DNA of 64,000 bases from Bostrychus sinensis (taxonomy: Eukaryota > Chordata > Actinopteri > Gobiiformes > Eleotridae): the NCBI GenBank assembly GCA_020698575.1, contig CM036242.1, positions 8,254,624 through 8,318,623 of the forward strand. The letters are read 5' to 3'. Numbering within the stretch: position 1 is the first letter of the stretch; each line of letters begins with the position of its first letter. The notes beneath the pieces are model-generated. The model had not been told where the DNA came from, ran no database searches, and was given only the letters and a program-made list of their open reading frames with translations. This document shows positions 35,641 to 46,744 of the stretch, one piece after another. The position numbers and the translations under genes were made by a program.

Positions 35641-36312
35641 TATTCACCCTTAACAGACTAATCACAATCACACATTGTGCTTCTTGTAGGCTGACTTTGT
35701 AACTTGCTCAATCATAACTTATCACAGTCCTCCTCCATTTTCTATTCTTCTCTTGTTGGTTGCTAGAGTAACAATTCCTTCTTGACATCTCCAGACTTGA
35801 GTAAAGACCATGGAGAGACACACAGAGAAACTTTATGTAGCGCTGGGGCCGAAGTGGTGCGGGACTTCAGGGTTTACCCCCATCCATCGGTAACTTTATA
35901 GCAGAGCAGCAAAGATGTAACAGCAGCTAGTTTCTTGGTTAGTTGTGGCATTTATATATGATGTTACTGGTGTTTCTTAACCTGCCAAAAGCCTGATTGA
36001 TGTAACTTCAGCACAGAGTTGTTAATGTTAAATAAATACCTCTCATTGAAAGTTGGATATTTGGAGGTGATTGACAAATCCAGTTTGCTGTGAAAGGTAG
36101 GGTGCTACTGCTAACCCTGAATCACAGGCTTAATGCATGCAGCCAGGAACAGCTCAACAACAACAATGAATGCACTTGCAACTCTCTTTCTCTCACTAAA
36201 CCAACCACACAGCAGTTCAATGGCGGCTCACTGAGTAGACTGCTCCTAGCTACCCAACACCACCCTGATCCTGATGTGGGCAGCATTCACTCAGCAGCTA
36301 AAGCTATTCACT

Positions 36313-36658
36313 AGGGATGTTGAAAAAAATGTATTCTGAATCAAATCAAGATTTTTTACCCTTGAAATTAATTGAATTGACTTGTTTCACAATGCTCAAA
36401 GTGAGCCTTCCCTCACTACTCTGATAATTTATATTATACAGAACTAGAAAAAGAAATGTTTGGACTAAATGTTATCTTTTGATTAATTTTTCCTAATTCT
36501 TGGCAAAATTTGCAACACCACCATACAACTGAAACAAATTAAATAATTCTGATTCTGAATTGAAAATTGTTTTGAATCAAAAATCGATTATTAATTGAAA
36601 TGTGACCCCAAGAATCAGAATCCAACCACCAGACAATAAAATATTCCCACCCCTACTG
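36313..36658. mobile_element. hAT-like MITE (TAGGGATGTTG / CACCCCTA ends)
   Basis: The left end TAGGGATGTTGAAAAAAAT and the right end ATATTCCCACCCCTA resemble paired hAT-type ends. The interior is rich in AATCGATTA, GAATCA and TTCTGATTCTGAATTG words. The target duplication is not clear. Non-coding. Confidence 0.45.
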
Positions 36659-37579
36659 TTCGTCCACTAACAGAAGGTTGGTGGATCGATCCTCACTGTC
36701 CAGACTCTTCACCCACCTTGCCTATGTATGAATGATTATTATTATTATCTGCTCACACCTTGATGGAAATTCATCTAATGACCCTTTTCCACTAGCACTA
36801 CTTGGTTATACTCTGTTTGGGTAATTTTTCTTTACTTCATAGTACCGGTTTATTGAGGGCAGGGACAGTAACATAAACAACAATGGAGGACGCAGAGGCA
36901 ATGTTGTACTTTGTTCTGATTTTGTGTTTTTTTGTCACCTGCAAAGCCAAAGAAAAGAGCCAGAAAATGCTACAAGCAGTCAAGAACTACAGGAGAGTTG
37001 TGAGTTGCGCCCACTTCATATTGAATACTTGTGTGTCCATTATGTGACCTGTACAATCTCCGCAACAAAATAGATGCCAGTCAAATCAATGTGTGTGTTT
37101 ACGCCAGTTGTGTTGTAGTAAGTGTCCATGTTCAGCGCTCCAACAAACATATGTATTGAGCCTTTCACGAATGTTGGAGCCGTCATGCATAAAGTTGAAC
37201 AGAGCAGATGGAGCCAGACAGGAAGTCAGACCTGGAACCAGTGAAGAGGATCTGCTATATTTCAGAATAAAAAAGCTTGTGCAGCCTCTCGCTCACATTG
37301 CTGTGTAAACATAATGGGTCTGATTTTCCGCATGACATTGGCATTGGCGTGGCGGTGACGGAGACGGCGGAAATTTGCTATTTTGGGCAGCTCGTCTACA
37401 TCTATGTCTCTGATGGGGCGTGGTGGTCTGAACAAGAGGCGGCCTGGTTTAACACCAGGGCATGGTGTGGGGCAGGGAAACTGCTGTCACTAAAGCAGTT
37501 TCTTGTATTGTCTTGTATTTGAAACAGGTGACGTGCAGACATACTCACATTAAAGTTATTAAAATAAAAGTTAGAAATT

Positions 37580-38636
37580 AGAGCTGGGCGATTTAGCCTA
37601 AAAAAAAATCTCAGATTTTTTCACTAAAAATTCGATTTACGATTTAAAAACAATTTTTTTCCCCCACATACTTAAAATAAAACTGAAGACAACAGAGAAA
37701 TTGTCCAAAACAAGTTTAGCTTTATTGCTGTGATTTCCTCTTGAGGTTAAAGTGCAATCAGACAAAGTCAAATAGAAGAGAAGGCCCTGTGATTTTATGG
37801 GGGATTTTCTTAAAAGTTGCGTTAAAAGTTGCAAATTTTTTTTGTCTATAATTCTTCTTAAAAATATTAGCTAGAATTGTAAAAACAAAAATACAACAAA
37901 ATCTGTTTTTAAACATATGTGAGGTGGTAATTAATCTAATTAATACCTGTATTTGAACAGGCCAAGTGTACCTACTTTTTAAAATGATATTGCTGTGTTA
38001 TTAGGCAGTTTTTTGGGCTCCTGCAGCTGATTCTGTTCCTCTCAGATCTTCTCTGGTGATTCCTGTTGTGTGCTGTAGAACATCCAGTCATTAAAAACAG
38101 AGGAAGTTTGCTGTGCTAGGTTTTCAGGAAGGTTATTAGCCTGCAACATTAACGTTTAAAGAACAATGACCTCAAACTTCATTCCACGCTGCTTTGTCTG
38201 TGGCTCAACCCAAACTCCGCCGCGCATTACCGGTGCGCTGCTGCTGAGAGAGTTGCGGAGTTTGGACAAAGTTGCAGGGTCGCGCTGAATTCGCGGGGTT
38301 TGCTTGATTTTGCGTTAATAGTTGCTATCGCAACATCGCGAAATCCTGTAGGGACTGACTTTGCAGCGGGCGCTGTTTGTGCTCCGTCTGACGCCGCAAA
38401 CCTGAACCACTTCCACACAACTGACGACACTGTACCTTTCTTAGGAACAAGTTCTTCCCTGCTCACTGCCATGTTGTTTGTGTTCCTCTACTGCGGAGGG
38501 AGGGCGGGGCCTACCCACTGTGAACTATGGGAGCCCAGAGCACCGGTGTTTTTTCTTTAAATCGATTTTTATTTAAACAAGTCGACCTGCCCTACAAATT
38601 TTAATTAATCGAAAAAATCAATTTATCGCCCAGCCC
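37580..38636 (-). mobile_element. hAT element with a BED-finger transposase fossil, nested
   Basis: The left end AGAGCTGGGCGATTTAGCC and the right end ATCGCCCAGCCC are hAT-type. The 8-bp flanks TAGAAATT and TAGAAATA differ at one position. On the minus strand, 38472 downward reads MAVSREELVPKKGTV followed by SSVVWKWFRFAASD. The spacing of ELVPKK, WxWF and SD matches the start of ZBED-type hAT transposases, whose BED zinc finger normally follows. The expected CxxC cysteines are not present, so this is a broken relic. No downstream transposase core is visible. Confidence 0.65.
38227..38472 (-). pseudogene. Transposase N-terminal fossil (BED-like)
   Basis: An 81-codon frame inside the nested hAT element. 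Residues 6-27 hold ELVPKKGT, WKWFRF and SD, as in BED fingers of hAT transposases. The cysteine pair expected near residues 35-38 is replaced (AAKSV). The rest of the frame shows no hAT core, dimerisation region or catalytic residues. It is a decayed fragment, not a working gene. Confidence 0.5.
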
Positions 38637-39637
38637 TAGAAATATTACAAAATTATGGCTGAACTACTGCGCACTTGGACAGATGTGTCACATTGATTCC
38701 GTAGTCTTTATTCATTTATATTCTGTGCATGGAGCGGACCATGTGACAGAGACCTGTTTACTACGCATCGCCTCATGAACATATTTGTTTTCAATATAAA
38801 ACAGTTGAAAGGAGTTAATATGGCACCTGCCTCTGGGCTACATGAGGATACAATCTGCAACTCACCAGTGGCTGCTCTTTTCTCTGCATAAAAGCGTCTC
38901 AGCTCAACCCGAGGTCTCCTGCACGGCTTCCCCCTCTTTTGGTTCAGAGCAAACACGCTGAACTTTTTCCCAGCCCAAGTTCAGCCTCTTCAGACCAACA
39001 TCTAGGCCGCTTAAGTAGGGACAAGCTCGATCTGGACACGCCCCCTGACGTACCTCCATCTACACCACCGCCTCCGCCAAGATCGTCTATATATGGCCCA
39101 TTGTCTTAACTGGGGACACTGGGTCACAAGTGAAATTGGACACCATTAAACGTGAGTTAAAAAAGTATTTATGTATGTATCATGCTTACCCAGGGTAGAA
39201 GCACAAAAGGCATGGAAATAATCTCCAAATGAAAGGCAGATCGAGTTCAGAGGCAAACGTGGCTTTTATTTACATGGAGCTCTCAGTACATGGTTTTAAT
39301 GCATAAACTCATAACTTAAGCTTAAGCTCGCTACTCTCCTGTACCGCTAGCTGTTTTCGGAGACGTACTGCACACACATGAGGATGATTGTGTGAATTAG
39401 GTGTAACTTTTAAAACCTGCAGTTTGTTTTTGTGGCTAATGTTGCACATATGACTCACAGCTGACGACATTCTCTGACCAACAATCTGTGAATGTCGCAT
39501 TTTAGCACTGGTTTGGCTCAGTTGGGACCTTGGCCAAGCAGGTACTAAAAAAGTAAGTTTTAGTATGTGGTACTGGTAATGTCTGTAACGGGTAGAACTG
39601 AGTAAAGCCAAGTAGTGTTGGTGGAAATGGGCCATAA

Positions 39638-41028
39638 GTTGCATTTGTTTTGTTTTTGTCTTTTAGCAACAAAACAAAAAAAAGCCAAATTGTAAAAATT
39701 ATAAAAAAAACAAGAATTTAGTGAAATCATTCAGATCAGGGACACTTTTATTGGTTGAGTCCTAGCTCGTGTATCTACACTGTAATAACAGTGGCAGCAA
39801 GTCCAGCTGTCCAATATAAATATAAATATACAATTTACATAAGCACTAGCTCCAATTGATTTTGGTCCATCATATTATTTAGGATAATTTTCATGAGATA
39901 TTATACAGCGTATACTTTTAGGGCTGTTTCCAGAACTAGCTTCATCCTTTCCCCGGGACACGTTGCACCACTCATAACAATCCACTGTGAACATGGATTG
40001 GCGTGAACACCGCAGAGACAAAAGTAAACACTGAATGTTTACTAGTTTAATTTTCTCATCTGCATAAATCTCATGTGTTCGGCAAACATTAGGCACGGTG
40101 CGGCAGAGCCACACAGCAGCTGCTCGGCTCAGTTACAGCTAATTACAGCATCTGATGTACAGTCAAGACTACAGACAGCACACATCACTCACAGAGCAGC
40201 AGCACGAGGAGGAAAAATACAAGCTTAATAACGGTGACAGCCTTATCTGTGTATTCTTAGACACAAGTGAAGTGAGACGATATTTAAATGAGCCCACAGA
40301 TGCTGCTGATCATGCACAAAACGCTTTATGAAATATCAACCAGCAGATTTAGTGTGATGCTGATGTGAGCGTTGTTTTTAAAAGGCGTACGATAGCAATA
40401 ACATCATTCTTAAGGGATTATGTGTTCATGCAATCCTGTCCACTTGTCCTAGCTTGGGACTGGCACAAAGAGTACACGGCTCGTGACTCCTAGTGAGAAA
40501 GATAACTCAAGAGATAATGGTCAGCTGTTGATGCCAATGACGGGTTGTGCAAGAAACTTTAAGAGATATATTTATTGAGCCCAATAACACAACATCAGTC
40601 GCCTCAAAGGGCTTCACATACAGTCACACAATCAAACACAAATAATAATACTTCTACTACTAGTGCTACTACCATCAATACTATGAATACTTTAATTACT
40701 ACTACTATTTAAAAGAAAAACTTAGCTGAGGCAGGGTTTATGGTTTTACGGGAAACAGGAAGTCACTGGCATTAGATACAGAGCTGAAGGTCACAGGAGG
40801 AGGAAATCATTGCACACTTATTTTACTCTTGTGCAGCAACAACTAACTTCTGGCAAGAAATAGTAGACTGATGAAGATTAAAATGGCAGAAATTGCACAG
40901 TTAATGGAAATGACAATTTCAGAATATGTAACATTGCTATACTTATATTCATAAATGTAAATGGCAAAACAAAAGCTCCTCCTGTACTGTGTTAGAATCA
41001 TTGTTCTCAGCTCAGTTGCTTCTGAAAA
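39638..41028. other. Intronic sequence, possible non-repetitive stretch
   Basis: No exon or element was recognised. A CTACTAC/TACTACC-type degenerate trinucleotide run lies at about 40640-40710. The part around 40080-40400 has balanced composition and little repeat wording, so conservation would be worth checking, but nothing specific can be named. Confidence 0.35.
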
Positions 41029-41038
41029 ATTCATATCA

Positions 41039-41392
41039 TCCATCCATCCATCCATCCATCTTCCGCTTTATCCGGGGCCGGGTCGCGGAGGCAGCAGTCC
41101 AAGCAGGGACACCCAGACATCCCTCTCCCCGGACACTTCCTCCAGCTCCTCTGGAGGAACCCCAAGGCGTTTCCAGGCCAGCCGAGAGACATAGTCCCTC
41201 CAGCGTGTCCTAGGTCTTCCTCGGGGCCTCCTCCCGGTGGGACATGCCCGGAACACCTCCCCAGGGAGGCGTCCAGGAGGCATCCGGTCCCGTGGACCCA
41301 CCACCCGCAGGAGGAACCGTAAGGGGCCGGTGCAAGGAGGATCGGGCAGTAGTCGAAGGCAGGGGCCTCGGCGTCCCGATCCCTGGATGCAG
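41039..41392 (-). mobile_element. Rex3/RTE-like LINE, 5'-truncated 3' end
   Basis: On the minus strand the fragment encodes the C-terminus of an RTE-type reverse transcriptase: GRRPRGRPRTRWRDYVSRLA, then WKRLGVPPEELEEVSGERDV, then SLLGLLPPRPGPG. A (GATG)n tail follows, seen on the + strand as CATCCATCCATCC. A 10-bp duplication ATTCATATCA flanks it (41029-41038 and 41393-41402), which confirms insertion by target-primed reverse transcription. Rex3 is the fish RTE family with this tail as I know it. The insert is 354 bp, strongly 5'-truncated. Its GC content is far above the surroundings. Confidence 0.75.
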
Positions 41393-41941
41393 ATTCATAT
41401 CAATGAATTTAATATGTTAAGATATGGATAAATATCTACTTTTGTAAAGAATGTGTGAATTATATCTTTTGTTTCCAGATGCCTTATACAGTGACAGTAA
41501 GCTGCTGGTTGAAGATATTTCAACAAATGTCAAGCCTTGTAATGTTTATTTTTGTTATTTGTATTTATGTCCTCGTTGCGATGGACGCATTATTGTGTTG
41601 AGAATTTGTAAATTTATATAGTAAAAAAAAAAGAAAGAAAGTGTGTAATGTGCCATGTCAAAATGGCAGCATCACTTACTGTGTTGCCATTATAAGGCGT
41701 GTTGGTTACTCCTAAAATGCCGAGGTACACTCTTTAAGACAGTTTTATAATCATATCATGTGACCCTCAGCTGTGTATCTGCCAGTTTCCTGTAAATTTA
41801 AAACTGATGATGGTGCTCGGATGAACACTAAAACATTTTAGGGGTAAAACTAAAAGTCCAGTAAACTCAGCTAAGTTTTGGTTTAGGATATTTTCAACCT
41901 GACTACAGACTACTACTACTACTGATACATGTCAGACCTAT

Positions 41942-43159
41942 TACTGTATTTTCTGGACTATAAGTCACTCCGGAGTATAAGTCGCACTAGCCAAAAAATG
42001 CATGATGAAGAAGAAAAAAACGTATATAAGTCGCACTGGACTATAAGTCGCATTTTTGGGGGAAATTTATTTTACAAAATCCGACACCAAGAACAGATAT
42101 TTCATCTTGAAAGGCAAGTTATAGTAATAATAGAATAGAGAACAACAGGCTGAATAGGTGTGCGGTTTGCTAACGTAACACATTGATGGTTATTCAGCTA
42201 CATGAAGCATGAACAACGAACTGAATAGGTGTCTCGTATGTTAACGTAATATATTAGCAGTTATTCACATAACTATAGCATAAAGAACATAATATAACAA
42301 GTTCACCAAACTCACCATCTCACTCCTAATCACTAAATCCTTTAAATTCTTCATCCTCGGTGTCGCTTCTGAACAACTCCGCCAACTCCGGAGGTAGACG
42401 AAGCGCCGCTTCCTCCTCTGCGTGGCTGTCGTCAGACTCAGCATCAGTTCCATTTCCAATTATTCTTTCTCAGTTGTCTTTATAGCCTAAGTTGTTAGTG
42501 GTAATGTTTACATTTTAAATTGTCAGTGGTACAGGTGCAGCAGATGCTGGTACACAAACCTAGAGCGCCCTCTCGTGGCTGTCAGTGTGAAAATAATGAA
42601 CATGTGAAATATTTTAATATGCAATGAAAAGGTAGGCTGGCCTTCTCTTAAAGCTCGCCGAGAACAGCATTGTCTTTTATTTGTTTATAAGGCTCTTTGT
42701 GGAAAACTCCCTTTGTACCTATGTTTCCTTTTAAACTGTGGTAATACTAATTATCAGACACGCTCACAGATGCACATCAGACTACGTGTGCCACATGTGA
42801 AGTCGGCGCTTGGAAAGTCTGCTTTTTGTTTTTATGCCCCTGACAGATGGAACAAGCTTCAGAATACACTTAAATTAGATAGACTCATTTCTGTAAACAC
42901 ATTTAAGGTTTTGCCTGAAAGTACCTCTTATATAACTTGCACATGTTTTACTTAGTGGTGTTTTAAATGTATTTAATTGTGATTATTGCTATGTAACTGT
43001 TTTATAACAGGGCGCCCTTGTAAATGAGAGCTGACTCTCAATGGGCTTTCCCTGTCTAAATAAATAAATAAATAAATAAACAAGTCGAACCTGAGTATAC
43101 GTCTCACCCCTAGCCAGACTATGAAAAAAAGTGCGACTTATAGTCCGGAAAATACGGTA
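41942..43159 (-). mobile_element. pogo/Tigger-like deletion derivative, interrupted by a LINE
   Basis: The ends are TACTGTATTTTCTGGACTAT and the complement of TACCGTATTTTCCGGACTAT, TA-flanked as in Tc1/mariner/pogo insertions. A sister copy lies at 58382-59115. On the minus strand between about 42459 and 42330 a frame reads GTDAESDDSHAEEEAALRLP, then PELAELFRSDTEDEEFKGFSD and a stop. This resembles the acidic C-terminal tail of pogo/Tigger-like transposases. The 64-codon frame at 42265-42459 is a different frame of the same DNA. The LINE at 42622-43081 splits the element. Confidence 0.65.
42622..43081 (+). mobile_element. 5'-truncated LINE 3' end inserted in the pogo-like element
   Basis: The frame reads LLFVYKALCGKLPLYL, then TRSQMHIRLRVPHVKSALG, KSAFCFYAPDRWNKLQNTLK and LISVNTFKVL. 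This is the familiar C-terminal end of L2-like (or related) LINE reverse transcriptases. It is followed by a 3' untranslated tail (GTAAATGAGAGCTGACTCTC, GGGCTTTCCCTGTC) and (AAAT)n. The sister element at 58.4 kb is uninterrupted at this point, giving a natural empty site. LINE clade is inferred from wording only. Confidence 0.75.
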
Positions 43160-44169
43160 AAACCTCCTTCATTTATACACTCTTGTGTAAAAGCAACAAT
43201 CTCTTTATATTTAATATATTTTTATATTTAGTAAATGTTCTGTAAAAGTATTAAGTCATTTTTCTCCATTTTCTACATCTACAACATTTGCAAACAGCAG
43301 CCCAAAGGTTGAACGATCACAGATATCTGAACCAAGAAGTCATTAAGATTTTACAGCCTTGTACACCTGAAAAAGTCCATTTGTTATTGACTCTTCCATC
43401 AGTCTTGGAATTCAAATGCCATATGTTGTATTCAATTTGATGTTCAGTCACTGGCGTCCTCCTGCAGCAGACGGCCTTCTCTAAACACATTACCTATTTA
43501 CTGCAGTTGTTTCAGATGGAATTTAATTTGTCCTCTCAGCTCTGAAAGGCCGAGCGCTGGTCAAACGGCTGTACTTTTCAATTATTGGCATAAAAAATAT
43601 AACCTTTCAAAATGTCTCTGGTGGTGCACAAAACCACACTCCACACAAGCAAAAGTTTTCAAAAAAATGATTAACCTCCCACGTGCACTGGGCCTTTCAG
43701 CTTAAAACAGCATAGAATACAAATGCATGCTTCCCTGCAGGTCAATGATTATAAAGTAATTAGGACACAGCTGTACATTTCTCCATAGAGCCCCATTATG
43801 AGTCAACAACGCCATCCACGCTAGTAAAAGGTTTATGTTGCTCAATGGTCCTGAGGCAGATTTCTTACTCATTCAAATAAAACAAAATACCAAATATCTC
43901 CGCTGTGAATGGTTTGGTTGTGAATACGAATGAAACTAAAGGGCCAGTTAAATTTTTGTGTGAGGTCTCCACAGTCTAGCATTTAACAAAAGGAATTTTA
44001 CAAAAACCAGGAAATTGCATGTTTTTATATTAATTCCAAATTGGCCATTTTGGAATCCATTACTGTGGTGTGTAGCGAGACAAATGTCGCGCATTCTTGT
44101 CTCTTTTTAACAAAATGGTTTAGTAATAATTTTGAAATATTACTGTCAGTGTAGTGTTGAAATGAATTA
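43160..44169. other. Intronic sequence without recognised features
   Basis: No exon or repeat was recognised in this kilobase. The segment 43440-43620 shows little repeat wording and is a candidate for conservation analysis only. Confidence 0.35.
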
Positions 44170-44874
44170 TAGTAGCCCCATCCTTCATTCCTTCAGTTCT
44201 GAGCAGTTTCCCAGTCCCTACCAATGACAAATATCCCCACAGCGGGACACTGCCAACACCAGGCTTCACTTTAGAGAGGGGGCCACAGTCAGGGGCCACA
44301 GTCAGAGGCTAGGTTTGTGCTGTTTTCTGTCCACTCTTCCACTCAGCCCAGCTCTGTGGAGTGTATGGTTCAGAGTGGTCCTGGGACAGATACAACAGTC
44401 TCTGCTGTGGAGCTCTGCAGATCTTTCAGGGCCACCTTTGGTCTTATTGTTGCCTCTCTGATGAATGCACTCCTTGCCCGGTTTGTGTGTTTTAGATGGT
44501 CCTCTTTAGGCAGGTTTGGTGTGATTCATTATCTTTTACCTGTTGTAATGATGAATTAAATTGTGTTTTGTGGCATAATCACAGTTGAATTGCATTCAGG
44601 GCAACCTTATCTAACTATTTTTGTAATTTCTGAGGGTCTCATTTAGGGTCCTCTTTAAAAAGGGGGTACATACTTTTGCACACTCAAGTTTTCTGTTTTT
44701 CTCTCATATTTCAAATTTTCTTCACAATAAAAAATATTTTGCATTTTCATAGTTGTTTGCATATGATGTAAAGTGACTGACATGAATCTCTTAATGATCC
44801 ATTTAAATTCCAGGTTGTAAGGCAACAATAAAGAAAAAATGCTAAGGGGGTGAAGACTTTTGCACGGCACTGTA
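44170..44874 (-). mobile_element. Tc1-like transposon relic
   Basis: The right end in complement, TACAGTGCCGTGCAAAAGTC, is a typical fish Tc1-like terminus. Further along the minus strand, AGATCTGCAGAGCTCCACAG and GGAAGAGTGGACAGAAAACA match the spacing of the DNA-binding part of fish Tc1 transposases. Near 44280-44190 the frame VKPGVGSVPLWGYLS resembles the VKHGGGSxxxWGxF catalytic-domain motif. The frames are broken, the region between these parts is deleted, and the other terminus is missing. Confidence 0.7.
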
Positions 44875-45009
44875 GTTTGCTGCACTTGAACATTAATGAC
44901 TATGCTGAATTTTGTGCTAAAACAGACTTTAAATTGACAGAAAGCAAATTCCAGCACCTCCTATGGAAAATGCAGTTTGGGCAATAGGTTTTGCAAAAAG
45001 GCGCCTTAC

Positions 45010-45270
45010 AGTCTCCACCTGACGCCCAATTCACATTGAATCTATTGCGTGTCCTGTACAACCTCCACAAGAAAAAGATGCAATGCAGCGCTCCGATAGA
45101 AATACAGATGAAGTCTATTTTTGTCAGATGTCGGAGCTGTCATGCATAAGGTTGAACAGAGCAGATCACGCCAGACAGGAAGTCAGACCTGGGACCAGTG
45201 AAGAGGATCCAGTAGATTTCAATATAAAAATGCTTGTGCAGCTCACATCTCTGTAAAACAATATGGGCCA
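45010..45270 (+). mobile_element. Fragment of the 36.8-kb Harbinger-like family
   Basis: Matches about 37010-37325 in the same orientation, including CAGCGCTCC, GTCATGCATAA, GTTGAACAGAGCAGAT, CAGACAGGAAGTCAGACCTG and CCAGTGAAGAGGATC. The match ends near ATATGGGCCAGATC, close to the point where the larger element is interrupted. Confidence 0.65.
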
Positions 45271-45589
45271 GATCTTTCACATCTTAGTGCAGGAGGTGGA
45301 CAGTGGCACAGAAATGGGCCTTATCCTAATCCCTGGTCTTTAAACTGGGCACAAAACTTAGTCTAAAAGGTTGGACGTGGGCTGGGCTTGGGCTAAAGAG
45401 GCTGAACTTGAACTGGCGCAAATCTAAGCTGGACAACAGCTGTGCATTTGGGAAAAGGTTGGATTTGAGTGTGTTTCAAGCACTTAAGAAATCATTGAGA
45501 AGGCGCTGCTTTTAAAGGTGCATGGAACTCGAGTCCTGTGATCGTGTCCTTGCCGGGAAAAACGATGATCTTGGCTGAGCTTATGAGCT

Positions 45590-45990
45590 TCTGCACTGGA
45601 GTTCTGGTCCAAGTCGTATAACTCTGTGCCCGGCTGTGCTCAGGACAGTGCCCGCTTCGTCCTGGCCTGACCGTGGTGGTCCTCCGCGTGCGTATACGCC
45701 CACAGCTTTGCTTCCTCCTCTTATCGCAGCCTCTCGCTGTTGTCAGGCGCCAGCTGCAGGCTGCAACACCGAGCTGTGCGTTCTTACGTAGAGCGTGCCT
45801 TTCCAGTTACAGGAGAGCGAGTGCTCGTGTGAATAACAGCACATGGCCGATGGGCACTGTTTAAGAGCGAGCCACGGAGCAGACAGGTTTACCTGAGCTG
45901 AGAGAAGCAGCGAGAGGAGCTGCTTACTACAGGCTCAATGTTAAAGTGCAGTACAGCGGCTGTGAACGGCGAGCTCCAGGGCACAGAGCA
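45590..45990. promoter_or_regulatory. CpG-rich block, candidate CpG island
   Basis: About 400 bp with markedly higher GC content and many CpG pairs (for example CTCCGCGTGCGTATACGCCC and TTACGTAGAGCGTGCC), in otherwise AT-rich intron. No known repeat terminus or tetraspanin exon was read in it. It could be an intragenic promoter, an enhancer, an unannotated exon, or an unrecognised GC-rich repeat. The 63-aa frame at 45673 has no domain I recognise. Confidence 0.35.
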
Positions 45991-46189
45991 GATTTGATGC
46001 AAACGAAAGATGATTTCTCTGACACGCAGCCTTCGCTAATGCAGATGTAAGATTAGCACACTGTGCAGAGAGATCTGTGGGCTGTGGTGTACTGCACTCA
46101 AAAACTGCTGGTCCACTACTTGCTCATAAAAAAACAAATCTAAAACCAGCCCATGTGCAAAGGGTGCAACTGGCTAAATGCTGCCCAGT

Positions 46190-46540
46190 CTAAAAAGCAG
46201 ACAGGACAGTAGTGGAGCTGATGAGGCACACAGTATTATTGCGTGAACTTATAACTTTCAGCATAAACTCGCTCCTCTCCCGTGAACTCATGGTCTCCAG
46301 CTGGCTCTGGTTGGAGAAGTGCAGCACACGCAACACATTCGGTGTGAACTGGAGTCCGTCAGAAAACTGTCCCAGAGACGTACAGCAAACGTAACACATT
46401 CAGTGTGAATCTGGCGTGAGGTTGCTCTGCTGGACCTGCTGCAGCTCTGCAGTTTACTCACACATTTACTCAGTGCTTCAGGGACAAGTCCATTAAGACT
46501 TTTGAACGTCAGTTTCAGATAGTTGAAATCAAACAAATGT
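46190..46540 (-). pseudogene. Decayed LINE reverse-transcriptase C-terminal fragment
   Basis: On the minus strand from 46536 the frame reads YLKLTFKSLNGLVPEALSK and later VTFAVRLWDSFLTD. This recalls the (V/T)(Y/F)K(S/A)LNGxxPxYL and FAVRAPxLWNSLP signatures at the C-terminus of L2/CR1-like LINE proteins. The short duplication GCAACACATTCGGTGTGAA/GTAACACATTCAGTGTGAA sits inside. No poly-A or repeat tail was recognised. Confidence 0.45.
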
Positions 46541-46744
46541 GTAAATGGTAAAATGCTATGCTTTGATAAAATATTACAGTGATAATACAGTATCTAAGTG
46601 GCTATCTATTAATAGCAAAGCAATTAATAGCTTGTTTAAATAAAGGTTACACTTTTTGCATTATATGCAAATACTTTTTTTGTGCAAACCATCAACTAAA
46701 ACAGCAATTTGTATTTTATTTTTTTTAATTCAAAAATTCTTAAG

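Larger units (their letters stand above)
31749..36312. other. Intronic sequence with members of a local repeat family
   Basis: This 4.5-kb stretch holds repeat copies 2-4 (annotated separately). It also holds a block at 33575-33655 (CACAGCCCAGTGTAATGAGA) that matches 30200-30310. No exon was recognised. The 161-aa minus-strand frame at 32509-32994 overlaps repeat copy 2 and has no domain I recognise. The 34.15-34.45 kb part is less AT-rich but has no readable family motif. Confidence 0.4.
36779..39634. mobile_element. PIF/Harbinger-like non-autonomous element hosting further insertions
   Basis: The left end TGACCCTTTTCCACTAGC and the right end in complement TGGCCCATTTCCACCAAC share the following CACTACTTGG. 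TAA flanks both sides (36776-36778 and 39635-39637). Partial relatives occur at 30585-30850 (inverted) and 45010-45270. The centre is occupied by a second element with AATGGG...CCCATT ends (about 37312-39105), which in turn contains the hAT copy at 37580-38636. A start-like frame near 36883 (MEDAEAMLYF) may be a fossil of an element gene, but no domain can be named. Confidence 0.6.

Noticed and set aside
37321..37575. GC-richer stretch near 37.3-37.5 kb as a tspan4 exon
   Set aside because: It lies inside the nested transposon and does not encode tetraspanin sequence in any frame I read.
42265..42459. 64-codon frame conserved at 58698-58892 as a conserved small protein
   Set aside because: Both lie in copies of one transposon; the neighbouring frame carries the recognisable transposase tail, so conservation reflects shared descent of the element.
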